Origin: JABDJX01 sp039942715
GTDB lineage: Bacteria > Pseudomonadota > Alphaproteobacteria > Rhodobacterales > Rhodobacteraceae
Assembly (NCBI GenBank): GCA_039942715.1
Contig: JBDVBY010000007.1
Span: forward strand, 62,001-126,000
Length of the DNA: 64,000 nucleotides
Reading direction: 5' to 3'
Program-made: the position numbers and the translations under genes
Notes under the pieces: model-generated
What the model was told of the DNA's origin: nothing
Databases searched by the model: none
What the model saw: the letters and a program-made list of their open reading frames with translations, nothing else
Shown here: positions 8,330 to 16,729 of the stretch, in pieces
Position numbering within the stretch: the stretch's first letter is position 1
Layout: each line of letters opens with the position of its first letter

Positions 8330-10413
8330 ACGAAACCGGCAACGTCATATTTGATCCTTTCCTGCCGTGGCCAGTGATCTGGATCGCCATTGCAGTGGCT
8401 GTGGGTTTTGTCGGCTTTGCCATTTGGCGCGGGCTGTCGGGCTGGTGGTTGCGCGGTGCTGCTTTGGTAGTGTTACTGCTGGCGATCACGAACCCGTCGC
8501 TTCAGGTTGAAGATCGCGAGACGCTTTCCGACATTGTCCTTCTCGTGGTGGACGAAAGCGCGAGCAACGGCATTGACGTGCGCCCCGAACAGATCGCCGA
8601 GGCGGTTGAGGACGTAGAAGCCAACATCGCCAACATGGCCAACACGGAATTGCGCGTGATCCGGCTTGGCGATGGGGACGATAACCAAGGCACGTTGTTG
8701 ATGGACGCAGTCACAAACGCCATGGCCGAAGAGCCGCGCGCGCGCCTTGCTGGCATCATCATGCTGACGGATGGCCAGTTGCACGACATTGAGCGCGCAC
8801 CCGATATGCCCGCGCCGCTGCATGCTTTGCTGACCGGACAAGAGGATGACTGGGACCGCCGCCTGATTGTGCGCAACGCGCCTGCTTTTGCGATTATTGG
8901 CGAGCCTGTGATGCTGACCCTCCGGATCGAAGATCAAGGCGAGGTGCCGGGCAATCCCGAGCAAGTTGAAATTGAAATTGCCGTTGATGGCGGCGAGGCG
9001 CGCTCGTTCAATGTCCCTGTCGGTCAGGATCTGGAGGTGCCAGTCACGCTGCAACACGGCGGCATGAACGTGATCCAGTTTACCGTCCCCGGCGAAGAGA
9101 GCGAACTGACCACGCGCAACAACGCGGCTGTGGTGCAGATCAATGGTGTGCGTGATCGCTTGCGCGTGCTGCTTGTCTCGGGTGAGCCCCATGCGGGCGA
9201 ACGCACATGGCGCAACCTTCTGAAATCTGACGCCTCGGTCGATCTGGTGCATTTCACCATTCTGCGCCCACCGGAAAAGCAAGATGGCGTACCAGTGAAC
9301 GAACTCTCGCTGATCGCCTTTCCAACGCGCGAGCTGTTCTTGGAAAAGGTCAGTGAATTCGATCTGATCATTTTTGATCGCTACAAACGCCGCGGCATCC
9401 TGCCATCGCTTTATCTCGATAACGTGCGAGAATACGTTGAGGGTGGCGGCGCTGTGCTGGTCGCAGCAGGCCCCGACTTTGCCTCCGCCGATTCAATCTA
9501 TCGCTCGCCGCTTTCTGAAATCCTGCCTGCCTCTCCCACGGGGCGGGTGCGCGACGAGTTGTTCTTGCCCGAAGTGACCGACATCGGCCAACGCCATCCG
9601 GTGACCGAAGGCTTCATGCCGGTGATCGACGACGAGGCCCGCGCCGAAGGCGAGCAACCTTGGGGGCGCTGGATGCGCTTGATCGATGTGCGTGCTACGG
9701 GTGGGTCTACGGTGATGTCTGGTGCAGACGAGCAACCTTTACTTATTCTGGATCGCATCGGCGAAGGCCGCGTCGCCCTTTTGGCTTCGGATCACGCGTG
9801 GCTTTGGTCGCGCGGCTTTGAAGGGGGTGGTCCTCAGCTTGAGTTGTTGCGCCGTCTTGCCCATTGGATGATGAAGGAACCCGACCTTGAAGAAGAGGCG
9901 CTGACGGTCACCACGGAAGGCCAAACCATGACGATCACACGCCGCACTTTGGGCGAGTCCGCCGAAGAGGTTGAGATCGAAGGGCCAGACGGCGCACTGT
10001 CTCTGGTGCCCTTAGAAGAGGTCTCGCCGGGTCGCTTTAGCGCCGTGTGGGAAGGCCCCGAGATTGGGCTTTATCGTCTGTCAGACGGGATAGAAGAAAC
10101 CGTCATTGCTCTTGGCCCCTCGGCTCCGCGCGAGTTTGAGAAAACCATCGCTTCGGGTGATCTATTGATCGATGTGGTTGCAACAACTGAGGGTGGTGTG
10201 TTGCGTCTTTCAGAGGGCTTGCCTGACATACGCCGCGTGCGCGAAGGCCGTAACGCAGCGGGTCGTGGCTGGATCGGGATCACTCCGCGCAATGCATATC
10301 TTACGGCCGACATTCGCGTTTCGCCACTTTTGCCTGCTTGGCTGATGCTATTGCTGGCGTCACTCTTGGCGGTAGGCGCGTGGCTTTACGAAGGGCGCCG
10401 CTCAGGCGTCTGA
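8326..10413 (+). CDS. Membrane-anchored VWA / glutamine amidotransferase-like protein
   Basis: A 695-residue protein with two N-terminal membrane segments (about residues 14-34 and 42-60), a VWA-like domain starting at VLLVVDESASNG (DESAS is the metal-ion-dependent adhesion motif, around residue 75), a class-I glutamine-amidotransferase-like region in the middle (LRVLLVSGEPHAGERTW, YVEGGGAVLVAAGPDF) and a C-terminal membrane segment (LLPAWLMLLLASLLAVGAWLY) with a short cytosolic tail. The glutaminase triad is not evident, so this domain is probably a binding module. The ATG overlaps the stop of the DUF4159 gene. Together with the upstream genes it likely forms a membrane complex worked by the MoxR ATPase; that is inference from context. 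Confidence 0.83.
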   Translation: MNETGNVIFDPFLPWPVIWIAIAVAVGFVGFAIWRGLSGWWLRGAALVVLLLAITNPSLQVEDRETLSDIVLLVVDESASNGIDVRPEQIAEAVEDVEANIANMANTELRVIRLGDGDDNQGTLLMDAVTNAMAEEPRARLAGIIMLTDGQLHDIERAPDMPAPLHALLTGQEDDWDRRLIVRNAPAFAIIGEPVMLTLRIEDQGEVPGNPEQVEIEIAVDGGEARSFNVPVGQDLEVPVTLQHGGMNVIQFTVPGEESELTTRNNAAVVQINGVRDRLRVLLVSGEPHAGERTWRNLLKSDASVDLVHFTILRPPEKQDGVPVNELSLIAFPTRELFLEKVSEFDLIIFDRYKRRGILPSLYLDNVREYVEGGGAVLVAAGPDFASADSIYRSPLSEILPASPTGRVRDELFLPEVTDIGQRHPVTEGFMPVIDDEARAEGEQPWGRWMRLIDVRATGGSTVMSGADEQPLLILDRIGEGRVALLASDHAWLWSRGFEGGGPQLELLRRLAHWMMKEPDLEEEALTVTTEGQTMTITRRTLGESAEEVEIEGPDGALSLVPLEEVSPGRFSAVWEGPEIGLYRLSDGIEETVIALGPSAPREFEKTIASGDLLIDVVATTEGGVLRLSEGLPDIRRVREGRNAAGRGWIGITPRNAYLTADIRVSPLLPAWLMLLLASLLAVGAWLYEGRRSGV

Positions 10414-10423
10414 CCTCATTGCT

Positions 10424-11149
10424 GTGAACCCTGACCAGTTTCTTTCCGACACCCAACGCGAGGCTTCACTGCGCGCGCTGCCGGGTATGCAACCAGTGGG
10501 CAAAATCGATTGGCTAACGATTGATGCTGCCTATGCCGCGCAGCTTGCCGAGAAATCAAAACTGATTAAGGATCAAGGTGCCGATGTCTTGACGTGTTTG
10601 CCCGAAGCGGAAAGTGCCGCGCAGGAAACGTTGGAAGACGTCTTAACGCTATTGCGCGCGCGCCCTGATTTCGAGGTGGGCGATGGCTGGGCAACCCGCC
10701 CCGATGGCGTGACAGTGCCATTGCGCACCAAAGACCCGCTATACACCCTGTCTACGCTGATCCAAGAAGACATTTGTATCCTGCAAAAAGAGGGTGACGC
10801 CCATCGCCTGACCGCCGCGCTGCTTTGTTTTCCGGCCAGTTGGACGTTAAGCGAGAAAATTGCGCGTGGGCTGACAGCCATCCACACTCCTGTGACTGAG
10901 TACAGCGAGGACATCGCGCAACGCGTTCAGCGTCTGTTTGATGGCGTACGCGTCGGGCATCCGATCTGGCGTGCGAACCTGATGACATACCGTGATCCGG
11001 CACTCTTCCAACCGCGTTTTGAGGCCGATCCGCGCGATCAAGAGCCAAACGATGGAGCCTATGAACGTTCTGAACGCCAAACCCTGTGGCGGTTGCCAAA
11101 AACCGATGCGGTGGTTTTCTCAATCCACACTACGCTTGTAAGCCTCTGA
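10424..11149 (+). CDS. DUF3445 (heme-dependent oxidative N-demethylase-like) protein
   Basis: A 241-residue protein with the DUF3445 pattern: LIQEDICILQ, then LTAALLCFPASWTLSEKIARGLTAIHTPVTEYSE, then RVERQT-like SERQTLWRLPKTDAVVFSIHT at the end. Family members include the heme-binding subunit of dimethylamine monooxygenase-type oxidative N-demethylases, but many copies stand alone with unknown substrates, as here. The GTG at 10424 lies 10 bases after the VWA-protein stop, so it may be read from the same transcript, though a functional link to the MoxR cluster is not shown. Confidence 0.78.
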   Translation: MNPDQFLSDTQREASLRALPGMQPVGKIDWLTIDAAYAAQLAEKSKLIKDQGADVLTCLPEAESAAQETLEDVLTLLRARPDFEVGDGWATRPDGVTVPLRTKDPLYTLSTLIQEDICILQKEGDAHRLTAALLCFPASWTLSEKIARGLTAIHTPVTEYSEDIAQRVQRLFDGVRVGHPIWRANLMTYRDPALFQPRFEADPRDQEPNDGAYERSERQTLWRLPKTDAVVFSIHTTLVSL

Positions 11150-11253
11150 TTGGTTCCGAAACGGCATCAATCCCGCACAAAGCCCTCGTGAACACCAATT
11201 TTATGACAAATTTCATAGATATCGAATCCGTGGGTTAGTGGAGAATATATCAG

Positions 11254-11889
11254 ATGTTTCGCAATCAATCGGTCGACTTGATCAATCAGGAAACTGAATG
11301 GGGCATGGCTGTTTCAGAAGCCAAGGGCAAAAAAAGCTTGGCGCACAAAGCTCTGATTGTGTCTGGGTATATCCTTGGAATTCTTGGCGTGATGGCTGCA
11401 ATGCCAATTGTTGCAGGTTACTTGCTGTTTCCGATCTCGACAGGTGTCTGGCGCGAAGTACTGATCGTGGCTTGCGTGATTGCAGCGGCCTATGTTTTCA
11501 AGAAAATCGCCACAAGCGGTCCGCGCAACGCGCTTCAGATTGATTATGAAGCTGGCGAAGTACGTTTGGGATCGACCAACGTTCATGGCGTCTTCGCACG
11601 CCACCGCGTATGCCCGTTCACTCGCATCGAAGAAGTTGATGTGTTCTATGAGGCAGATGAAAGCATCACGCTAAAGCTTGTAATGGATGCAGAAACGGCA
11701 ACCATTTCGCTGTCAAACGCCGAACAAGAAACCGTTGAAGGCATCGTCGCGAAAATCGACGCTGCCCGTGAAGCGGCGCGTCTTGCTCCGGTCCGTTCAC
11801 GCGTTCAAAGCGCGGTTCTTGGGTTCGAAGCCGGTATTCGCGAAGTTGGCCAGCGTGTCCGCTCTCGCGTGTCTCGTCCAGCGTTTTAA
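11254..11889 (+). CDS. Hypothetical membrane protein
   Basis: Not recognised. The 211-residue protein has a basic N-terminus, two hydrophobic segments (about residues 32-56 and 69-87), a beta-rich middle resembling a PH-like domain (IDYEAGEVRLGSTNVHGVFARHRVCPFTRIEEVDVFYE) and an arginine-rich C-terminal tail (RSRVQSAVLGFEAGIREVGQRVRSRVSR). The topology suggests a membrane anchor with cytosolic domain. A 104-base gap precedes it, so it probably has its own promoter. Its stop overlaps the trpB stop on the opposite strand (TTAA, 11886-11889). Confidence 0.6.
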   Translation: MFRNQSVDLINQETEWGMAVSEAKGKKSLAHKALIVSGYILGILGVMAAMPIVAGYLLFPISTGVWREVLIVACVIAAAYVFKKIATSGPRNALQIDYEAGEVRLGSTNVHGVFARHRVCPFTRIEEVDVFYEADESITLKLVMDAETATISLSNAEQETVEGIVAKIDAAREAARLAPVRSRVQSAVLGFEAGIREVGQRVRSRVSRPAF

Positions 11890-13118
11890 TCGCCGTCCGC
11901 CATATCCCAGCCAAGTGCTTTGGCGACAGTAAAGATATCCTTGTCGCCACGGCCACACATGTTCATCACCAGCAAATGATCCTTCGGCAGCTCTGGCGCG
12001 ATTTTCATCACATGCGCCAGTGCATGACTTGGCTCTAGCGCTGGGATAATGCCTTCGGTCTCGCAACACAGCTGGAACGCCTCAAGCGCCTCGACATCGG
12101 TGATCGACACGTACTTTGCCCGCCCAATATCGTGCAGCCACGAATGCTCTGGCCCAATGCCGGGGTAATCCAGACCAGCTGAAATGCTAAACCCTTCAAG
12201 AATTTGCCCATCATCGTCCTGCAGCAAATACGTGCGGTTGCCGTGCAATACACCAGGGCGTCCACCAGTGAGAGAGGCGCAATGCTCCATCTTCTCGTTC
12301 ACACCTTTGCCGCCGGCTTCAACGCCAATGATCGCCACGTCTTTGTCATCCAAAAACGGATAAAATAGCCCCATCGCGTTTGACCCACCGCCAATAGCGG
12401 CGATCAGCGTGTCAGGCAGCCGCCCTTCTGCTTCCATGATCTGCTCACGGGCTTCTTTGCCGATGATCGCCTGAAAATCACGCACCATCGCCGGGTAGGG
12501 GTGCGGACCAGCCACTGTGCCGATGCAGTAAAAGGTGTCGCGCACGTTGGTCACCCAGTCGCGCAGTGCGTCATTCATCGCATCTTTCAGCGTGCCACGC
12601 CCAGAGGTTACGGGCACAACTTCCGCGCCCAAAAGCTTCATGCGAAACACGTTGGGCGCTTGGCGTTCAACATCATGCGCGCCCATATAAACAATGCACT
12701 TCAGTCCGAACTTGGCACACACGGTCGCCGTCGCAACACCGTGCTGACCAGCACCGGTTTCTGCAATGATCCGCGTCTTGCCCATGCGGCGCGCCAGAAT
12801 GATCTGGCCCAATACGTTATTAATCTTGTGCGCACCCGTATGGTTTAGCTCATCGCGCTTGAGATATATTTTGGCGCCGCCAAGCCGCTCGCTTAGGCGT
12901 TCAGCGTGGTATAACGGGGAAGGGCGGCCAACGTAGTGTTTCCAAAGGAAATCCATCTCGTCCCAAAAGCTTTGGTCCGTCTTCGCGCGCTCGTACTGCT
13001 CCTCTAACTCGAGGATAAGCGGCATCAGCGTTTCGGACACGAACCGCCCGCCAAATTGGCCAAAGCGGCCGTTTTCATCCGGACCAGTCATAAAGCTGTT
13101 GAACAGATCATTTGCCAT
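11886..13118 (-). CDS. trpB: Tryptophan synthase beta chain
   Basis: Condenses indole and serine to tryptophan using pyridoxal phosphate, as half of the TrpAB complex. The 410-residue protein has normal TrpB length; visible motifs are GRFGQFGGRFVSETLMP near the N-terminus, LNHTGAHKINN (the PLP lysine follows the histidine) and ETGAGQHGVATATVCAKFGL, and the phosphate-binding GGGSNAMG. The gene is downstream of trpS on the same strand but separated by 113 bases containing a strong stem-loop and a palindrome, so independent or attenuated expression is likely. No trpF or trpA is adjacent. Confidence 0.96.
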   Translation of the reverse strand: MANDLFNSFMTGPDENGRFGQFGGRFVSETLMPLILELEEQYERAKTDQSFWDEMDFLWKHYVGRPSPLYHAERLSERLGGAKIYLKRDELNHTGAHKINNVLGQIILARRMGKTRIIAETGAGQHGVATATVCAKFGLKCIVYMGAHDVERQAPNVFRMKLLGAEVVPVTSGRGTLKDAMNDALRDWVTNVRDTFYCIGTVAGPHPYPAMVRDFQAIIGKEAREQIMEAEGRLPDTLIAAIGGGSNAMGLFYPFLDDKDVAIIGVEAGGKGVNEKMEHCASLTGGRPGVLHGNRTYLLQDDDGQILEGFSISAGLDYPGIGPEHSWLHDIGRAKYVSITDVEALEAFQLCCETEGIIPALEPSHALAHVMKIAPELPKDHLLVMNMCGRGDKDIFTVAKALGWDMADGD

Positions 13119-13133
13119 TGTCGTGCACCTTTT

Positions 13134-13150
13134 TAGACCTGAACGGTCTA
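13134..13150. promoter_or_regulatory. 17-bp palindrome upstream of trpB (operator-like)
   Basis: TAGACC-TGAAC-GGTCTA, perfect 6-bp arms, 16-32 bases upstream of the trpB ATG and just ahead of the AAAAAGG ribosome site. Shape and sequence resemble operators of TetR-family repressors; it could also act as a small RNA hairpin. No regulator gene is adjacent. Confidence 0.4.
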
Positions 13151-13193
13151 GCGGGCGTTTTTGGCAAGGTAAAGCGTGTCTGATGCGCGCAGG

Positions 13194-13217
13194 CCAAGGC
13201 TTTTTGAAAAGCCTTGG
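13194..13217 (-). terminator. Stem-loop after trpS
   Basis: CCAAGGCTTTT and AAAAGCCTTGG form an 11-bp inverted repeat with almost no loop, 15 bases after the trpS stop. There is no T-run outside the stem, so it is a probable but not classical terminator; it could attenuate read-through into trpB. Confidence 0.5.
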
Positions 13218-13231
13218 CGCGTTTCATTTGG

Positions 13232-14260
13232 CTACCGCGAACGTATCAGCCCAACGATATCATAGGTGCGCTCAAGGATCGGCGCGGCGATCTCGCTGGC
13301 GCGCGTGGCTCCATCTCCAATGACCCGGTCAATTTCGGCTGTGTCATCCAGCAACCGGTTCATTTCTGCCGTCATTGGCCCCATCTTTTCAACCGCAACG
13401 TCCGCAAGAGCAGGTTTGAACTGACCCCAACCGGCACCGCCATGTTCGGCCATGACCGCATCAGTCGTCGTACCTGTCAACGCGGCATAGATATCGACGA
13501 GATTGCGTGCTTCGGGTCGATCTTTCAGCCCTTCATAGGTTTCCGGCAAAGGCTCTGGGTCGGTGCGTGCCTTTTTGAACTTTTTCGCAATCGTGTCCGC
13601 GTCGTCTTTAAGGTTGATCCGGCTCATATCAGAGGGATCACTCTTTGACATCTTCTTGGTCCCGTCACGCAGACTCATCACCCGCGTGGCTGGCCCGTCA
13701 ATCACCGGTTCGGTGATCGGGAAGAAATCGACGCCATAATCGTGGTTGAACTTGGCGGCTACATCGCGCGTCAGCTCAAGGTGCTGTTTTTGATCATCGC
13801 CCACAGGCACATGCGTTGCGTGATAAATCAAAATGTCAGCCGCCATCAGCGCTGGGTAGGCAAATAAACCCAAAGAAGCGTTCTCGGTATTTTTGCCCGC
13901 TGTCTTGTCTTTCCACTGGGTCATGCGACCCATCCAGCCCATACGCGCCACTGTATTGAAAATCCAAGCCAATTGTGCGTGCTCGGGCACTTGCGACTGA
14001 TTGAACAGGATCGAACGCGCCGGATCAACGCCTGCGGCCATAAAGGCAGCGGCGGCTTCACGCGTGTTTTGGCGCAGGGTTTCGGGGTCTTGCCAGACAG
14101 TGATCGCATGCAAATCAACGAGGCAATACAGGCACTCGTGCGTGCCCGCGTCTTGCATTTCGACAAACCGCTGTAGCGCGCCAAGGTAATTGCCAAGCGT
14201 TAATCCGCCCGACGGCTGAATGCCCGAAAGCACACGCGGTTTAAAAGCTGCATCCGTCAT
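13232..14260 (-). CDS. trpS: Tryptophan-tRNA ligase
   Basis: Charges tRNA-Trp with tryptophan. The 342-residue class I synthetase shows the HIGH-equivalent region SGIQPSGGLTLGNYLGAL at the N-terminus and the KMSKS loop (TKKMSKSDPSD) near residue 205. Length is normal for the bacterial enzyme. It is divergent from the rhomboid-like gene across 74 bases, and lies upstream of trpB on the same strand. Confidence 0.96.
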   Translation of the reverse strand: MTDAAFKPRVLSGIQPSGGLTLGNYLGALQRFVEMQDAGTHECLYCLVDLHAITVWQDPETLRQNTREAAAAFMAAGVDPARSILFNQSQVPEHAQLAWIFNTVARMGWMGRMTQWKDKTAGKNTENASLGLFAYPALMAADILIYHATHVPVGDDQKQHLELTRDVAAKFNHDYGVDFFPITEPVIDGPATRVMSLRDGTKKMSKSDPSDMSRINLKDDADTIAKKFKKARTDPEPLPETYEGLKDRPEARNLVDIYAALTGTTTDAVMAEHGGAGWGQFKPALADVAVEKMGPMTAEMNRLLDDTAEIDRVIGDGATRASEIAAPILERTYDIVGLIRSR

Positions 14261-14334
14261 AAGCGGAATCCTTATGGATTTTCAGGTCTGTGCGGCTTAC
14301 CGAGGGGGGAGAGGCCCGTCAAGGAAGGCACACG

Positions 14335-15024
14335 ATGCAAGACGAAAACTTTTCCCAGCCAATGTTCAACGCTTTGCCGCCTGCTGTTGTGGCTTTGGCG
14401 TTGGCAATGTTCGCGGTTGAAGTGTTCTTTTATCTTGCGGAAGCTGGAATTGTTGGCGGACCAGAGGCGATAGGCTGGCGTGCGGCGGCGGTGCAAGAAC
14501 TTGGGTTTTTTGCAGCAGTCATTCCTTGGATGATCGAGACGGGAAACTGGTTGCCCGAGCATTTACTGCGGTTTGTCTCATATCCGTTTCTGAACTGGGG
14601 GTTCACCTCGGCGATATTCTCAATCGTGTTGCTGTTGGCCTTGGGCAAACTTGTGGGAGAGGTTTTTGGCAACCTTGCCGTTTTGATCGTGTTTTTCTCC
14701 TGCGCCATTTTCGGGGCGTTGATTTTCGCAGGTCTTACCGGGTCTGAACGACCTTTGATCGGGGCATATCCGTCAGTTTACGGGCTGATCGGGGCCTATA
14801 CGTTTTTATTGTGGGTGCGCTTTGGTCAGATGGGTCAAAACCAGTATCAGGCGTTCACGCTTATTGGGTTCCTGTTGGGCATCCAGCTGATTTTCGGCAT
14901 GCTTTTCGGCAGCAGTAGCGATTGGGTGGCCGAAGTGGCCGGGTTCGTTTTGGGTTTTTTCATTGCGCCGTTCTTGGCCAAGGGCGCAATGCGGCAGCTA
15001 TTTAATAAGCTGCGCCAGCGCTAG
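14335..15024 (+). CDS. Rhomboid-family membrane protein lacking catalytic residues
   Basis: A 229-residue protein with about six membrane segments and overall rhomboid layout. The start ATG at 14335 has a strong AAGGAAGG site; the open frame reaches back to 14290 without a better start. In active rhomboids the catalytic serine lies in GxSG and the histidine in a later AHxxG helix. Here the matching positions read GAYPSVYGLIG (tyrosine near residue 145 where serine is expected) and AEVAGFVLGF (glutamate near residue 200 where histidine is expected), and the usual first-helix histidine/asparagine motif (HxxxN) reads FTSAIFS. I infer a rhomboid pseudoprotease, perhaps a membrane-protein chaperone. 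It converges on murJ with a 4-base overlap of ends. Confidence 0.7.
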   Translation: MQDENFSQPMFNALPPAVVALALAMFAVEVFFYLAEAGIVGGPEAIGWRAAAVQELGFFAAVIPWMIETGNWLPEHLLRFVSYPFLNWGFTSAIFSIVLLLALGKLVGEVFGNLAVLIVFFSCAIFGALIFAGLTGSERPLIGAYPSVYGLIGAYTFLLWVRFGQMGQNQYQAFTLIGFLLGIQLIFGMLFGSSSDWVAEVAGFVLGFFIAPFLAKGAMRQLFNKLRQR

Positions 15025-16601
15025 GCGGTGCGACGTAGCGCCGATTTGATCTCGGCTTTCGTGAAAGCCTTTGTGGCGAAACCGGCAACCGCATAGCTGA
15101 AGATTCCAAAGAGCACCAAAAGCGCGAGGCCAAGGAATTTGAACGCGTTATCTGCCTCAATGAACGGTGAGAACAAGAACTGACCGAACCAAAGGGCCAC
15201 GCCCATGATCGCCGAAGCAAGACAAATGCGCCAAATGCGACTGCGTGCAGACGGATCAAAGCGTGCCGCATCTCCCATGCCGCGTGCGCCAAACCACAAG
15301 AGTGCCAGCATCGCCCACCCCGCGATTGTGGCCCCGATGGCAGCGGCGATAAAGCCGATGAAGGGTGACAGGCCGATTGCGACGCCTGCGTTTACCACCA
15401 TCGCAACGAAGGCGTAGTAAAAGGGGCGCTTGGTGTCTTCGCGGGCGAAGTACAGCGGCTGAACGACTTTTTGTAAAACGAAGGCTGGCAGACCAAGGCC
15501 GTAAACTGCGCAGGCGACGGCGGTGGCAGCTGTGTCGTTGACGTCAAAAGCACCACGCTGAAACAACACTTCGACCAACGTGATCGGTATAACCAAGAGT
15601 GCAACAGAGGCTGGGATTGCGAGGGCAAGCGAGAGCTCGGCGGCACGCGACAGCGCGTGTTGCCCACCTTCTGTATCCCCTGCCTGCAAGCGCCGCGAAA
15701 GGTCGGGCAAAAGCACAATACCAATCGCGATACCGACCACGCCCAGCGGCAGCTGATAAAGCCGGTCAGCATACGAAAGCCACGCAATGGCACCATCATA
15801 AAAACTCGCCACCTGCCGTCCGATCAGAAGATTGATCTGCACCACTCCGCCGGCCAGTGCGGCAGGAGCTGCGATGATCGCGAGTTTCCTCAACTCTGGC
15901 GTCCATTTGGGCCGGGCAGGCGTAAGGTTGAAACCTGCGCGTTTGGCAGCAACCCAGACCAGAGCAAGCTGCGCGATCCCCGCTAGAACGACGCCAATCG
16001 CCATCATAGAGCCGTGACGCGCGCCTTGGGCGTCGCCATCAATGATCACCGGGCCAACGCCTGAATTGGCCAGCATCAACAAGGTGATCAGGATGATATT
16101 GAGCAAAATCGGCGCTGCAGCAGCGGCCTTGAACCGGCCCGAGGCGTTCAAAACGCCCGAGACAAGCGCCGCGAGCGAGATGAACACGATGTAAACGAAA
16201 ACGACCCGTCCTAGGGTCACGGCCATATCAAAACGCGCATCACCAACAAAGCCGCTGGCCATAATCAGGACAAGCCAAGGCATAAATATTGTCGCAAGGA
16301 TCGCGAAGATCACGACAACAAACCCAAGCCCGGTTAAGGCATCGCGCGCAAATGCGTTGGCCCCGTCATCTGCCTCAAGCTTTTTGGAAAACATCGGCAC
16401 AAAGGCCATGTTGAACGCGCCCTCGGCAAAAAAGCGGCGGAACATATTGGGCAAAGCAAAGGCGACCAAGAACGCCTCGGCCACCGGGCCAGTGCCCAGC
16501 CAGGCGGCGATCAGAATATCGCGCACAAAGCCTAGGATGCGCGACAGCAGCGTCCAGAACCCAACGGTCATCGCGCCCGAGATTAGTCTGATGGAACTCA
16601 A
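15021..16601 (-). CDS. murJ: Lipid II flippase MurJ
   Basis: Moves lipid-linked peptidoglycan precursors across the inner membrane. The 526-residue protein has the family's 14 hydrophobic segments and opens with the diagnostic MSSIRLISGAMTVGFWTLLSRILGF-type start (first helix, residues about 8-30), followed by APNMFRRFFAEGAFNMAFVPMF-type loop residues RRFFAEGAF. It lies downstream of glnD on the same strand with a 128-base gap that contains no clear terminator, so co-transcription with glnD is possible. Neighbours trpS and glnD are commonly found next to murJ in Rhodobacterales. Confidence 0.95.
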   Translation of the reverse strand: MSSIRLISGAMTVGFWTLLSRILGFVRDILIAAWLGTGPVAEAFLVAFALPNMFRRFFAEGAFNMAFVPMFSKKLEADDGANAFARDALTGLGFVVVIFAILATIFMPWLVLIMASGFVGDARFDMAVTLGRVVFVYIVFISLAALVSGVLNASGRFKAAAAAPILLNIILITLLMLANSGVGPVIIDGDAQGARHGSMMAIGVVLAGIAQLALVWVAAKRAGFNLTPARPKWTPELRKLAIIAAPAALAGGVVQINLLIGRQVASFYDGAIAWLSYADRLYQLPLGVVGIAIGIVLLPDLSRRLQAGDTEGGQHALSRAAELSLALAIPASVALLVIPITLVEVLFQRGAFDVNDTAATAVACAVYGLGLPAFVLQKVVQPLYFAREDTKRPFYYAFVAMVVNAGVAIGLSPFIGFIAAAIGATIAGWAMLALLWFGARGMGDAARFDPSARSRIWRICLASAIMGVALWFGQFLFSPFIEADNAFKFLGLALLVLFGIFSYAVAGFATKAFTKAEIKSALRRTA

Positions 16602-16729
16602 AAACGCTCTCCTTGGTGCCTGATTAGCGAGCGGTGTGGTAAAGTGCCAGTTTTACCTGAGGTATGCTTGTCGGGCGGGGTCGCAAACATTGAAAACTTT
16701 CGACCTATTTCTTTAAAGAAATCACTCTC

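Noticed and set aside
16708..16723. Palindrome ATTTCTTTAAAGAAAT downstream of glnD
   Set aside because: Only A/T-rich pairing with no loop; too weak to call a terminator or operator.
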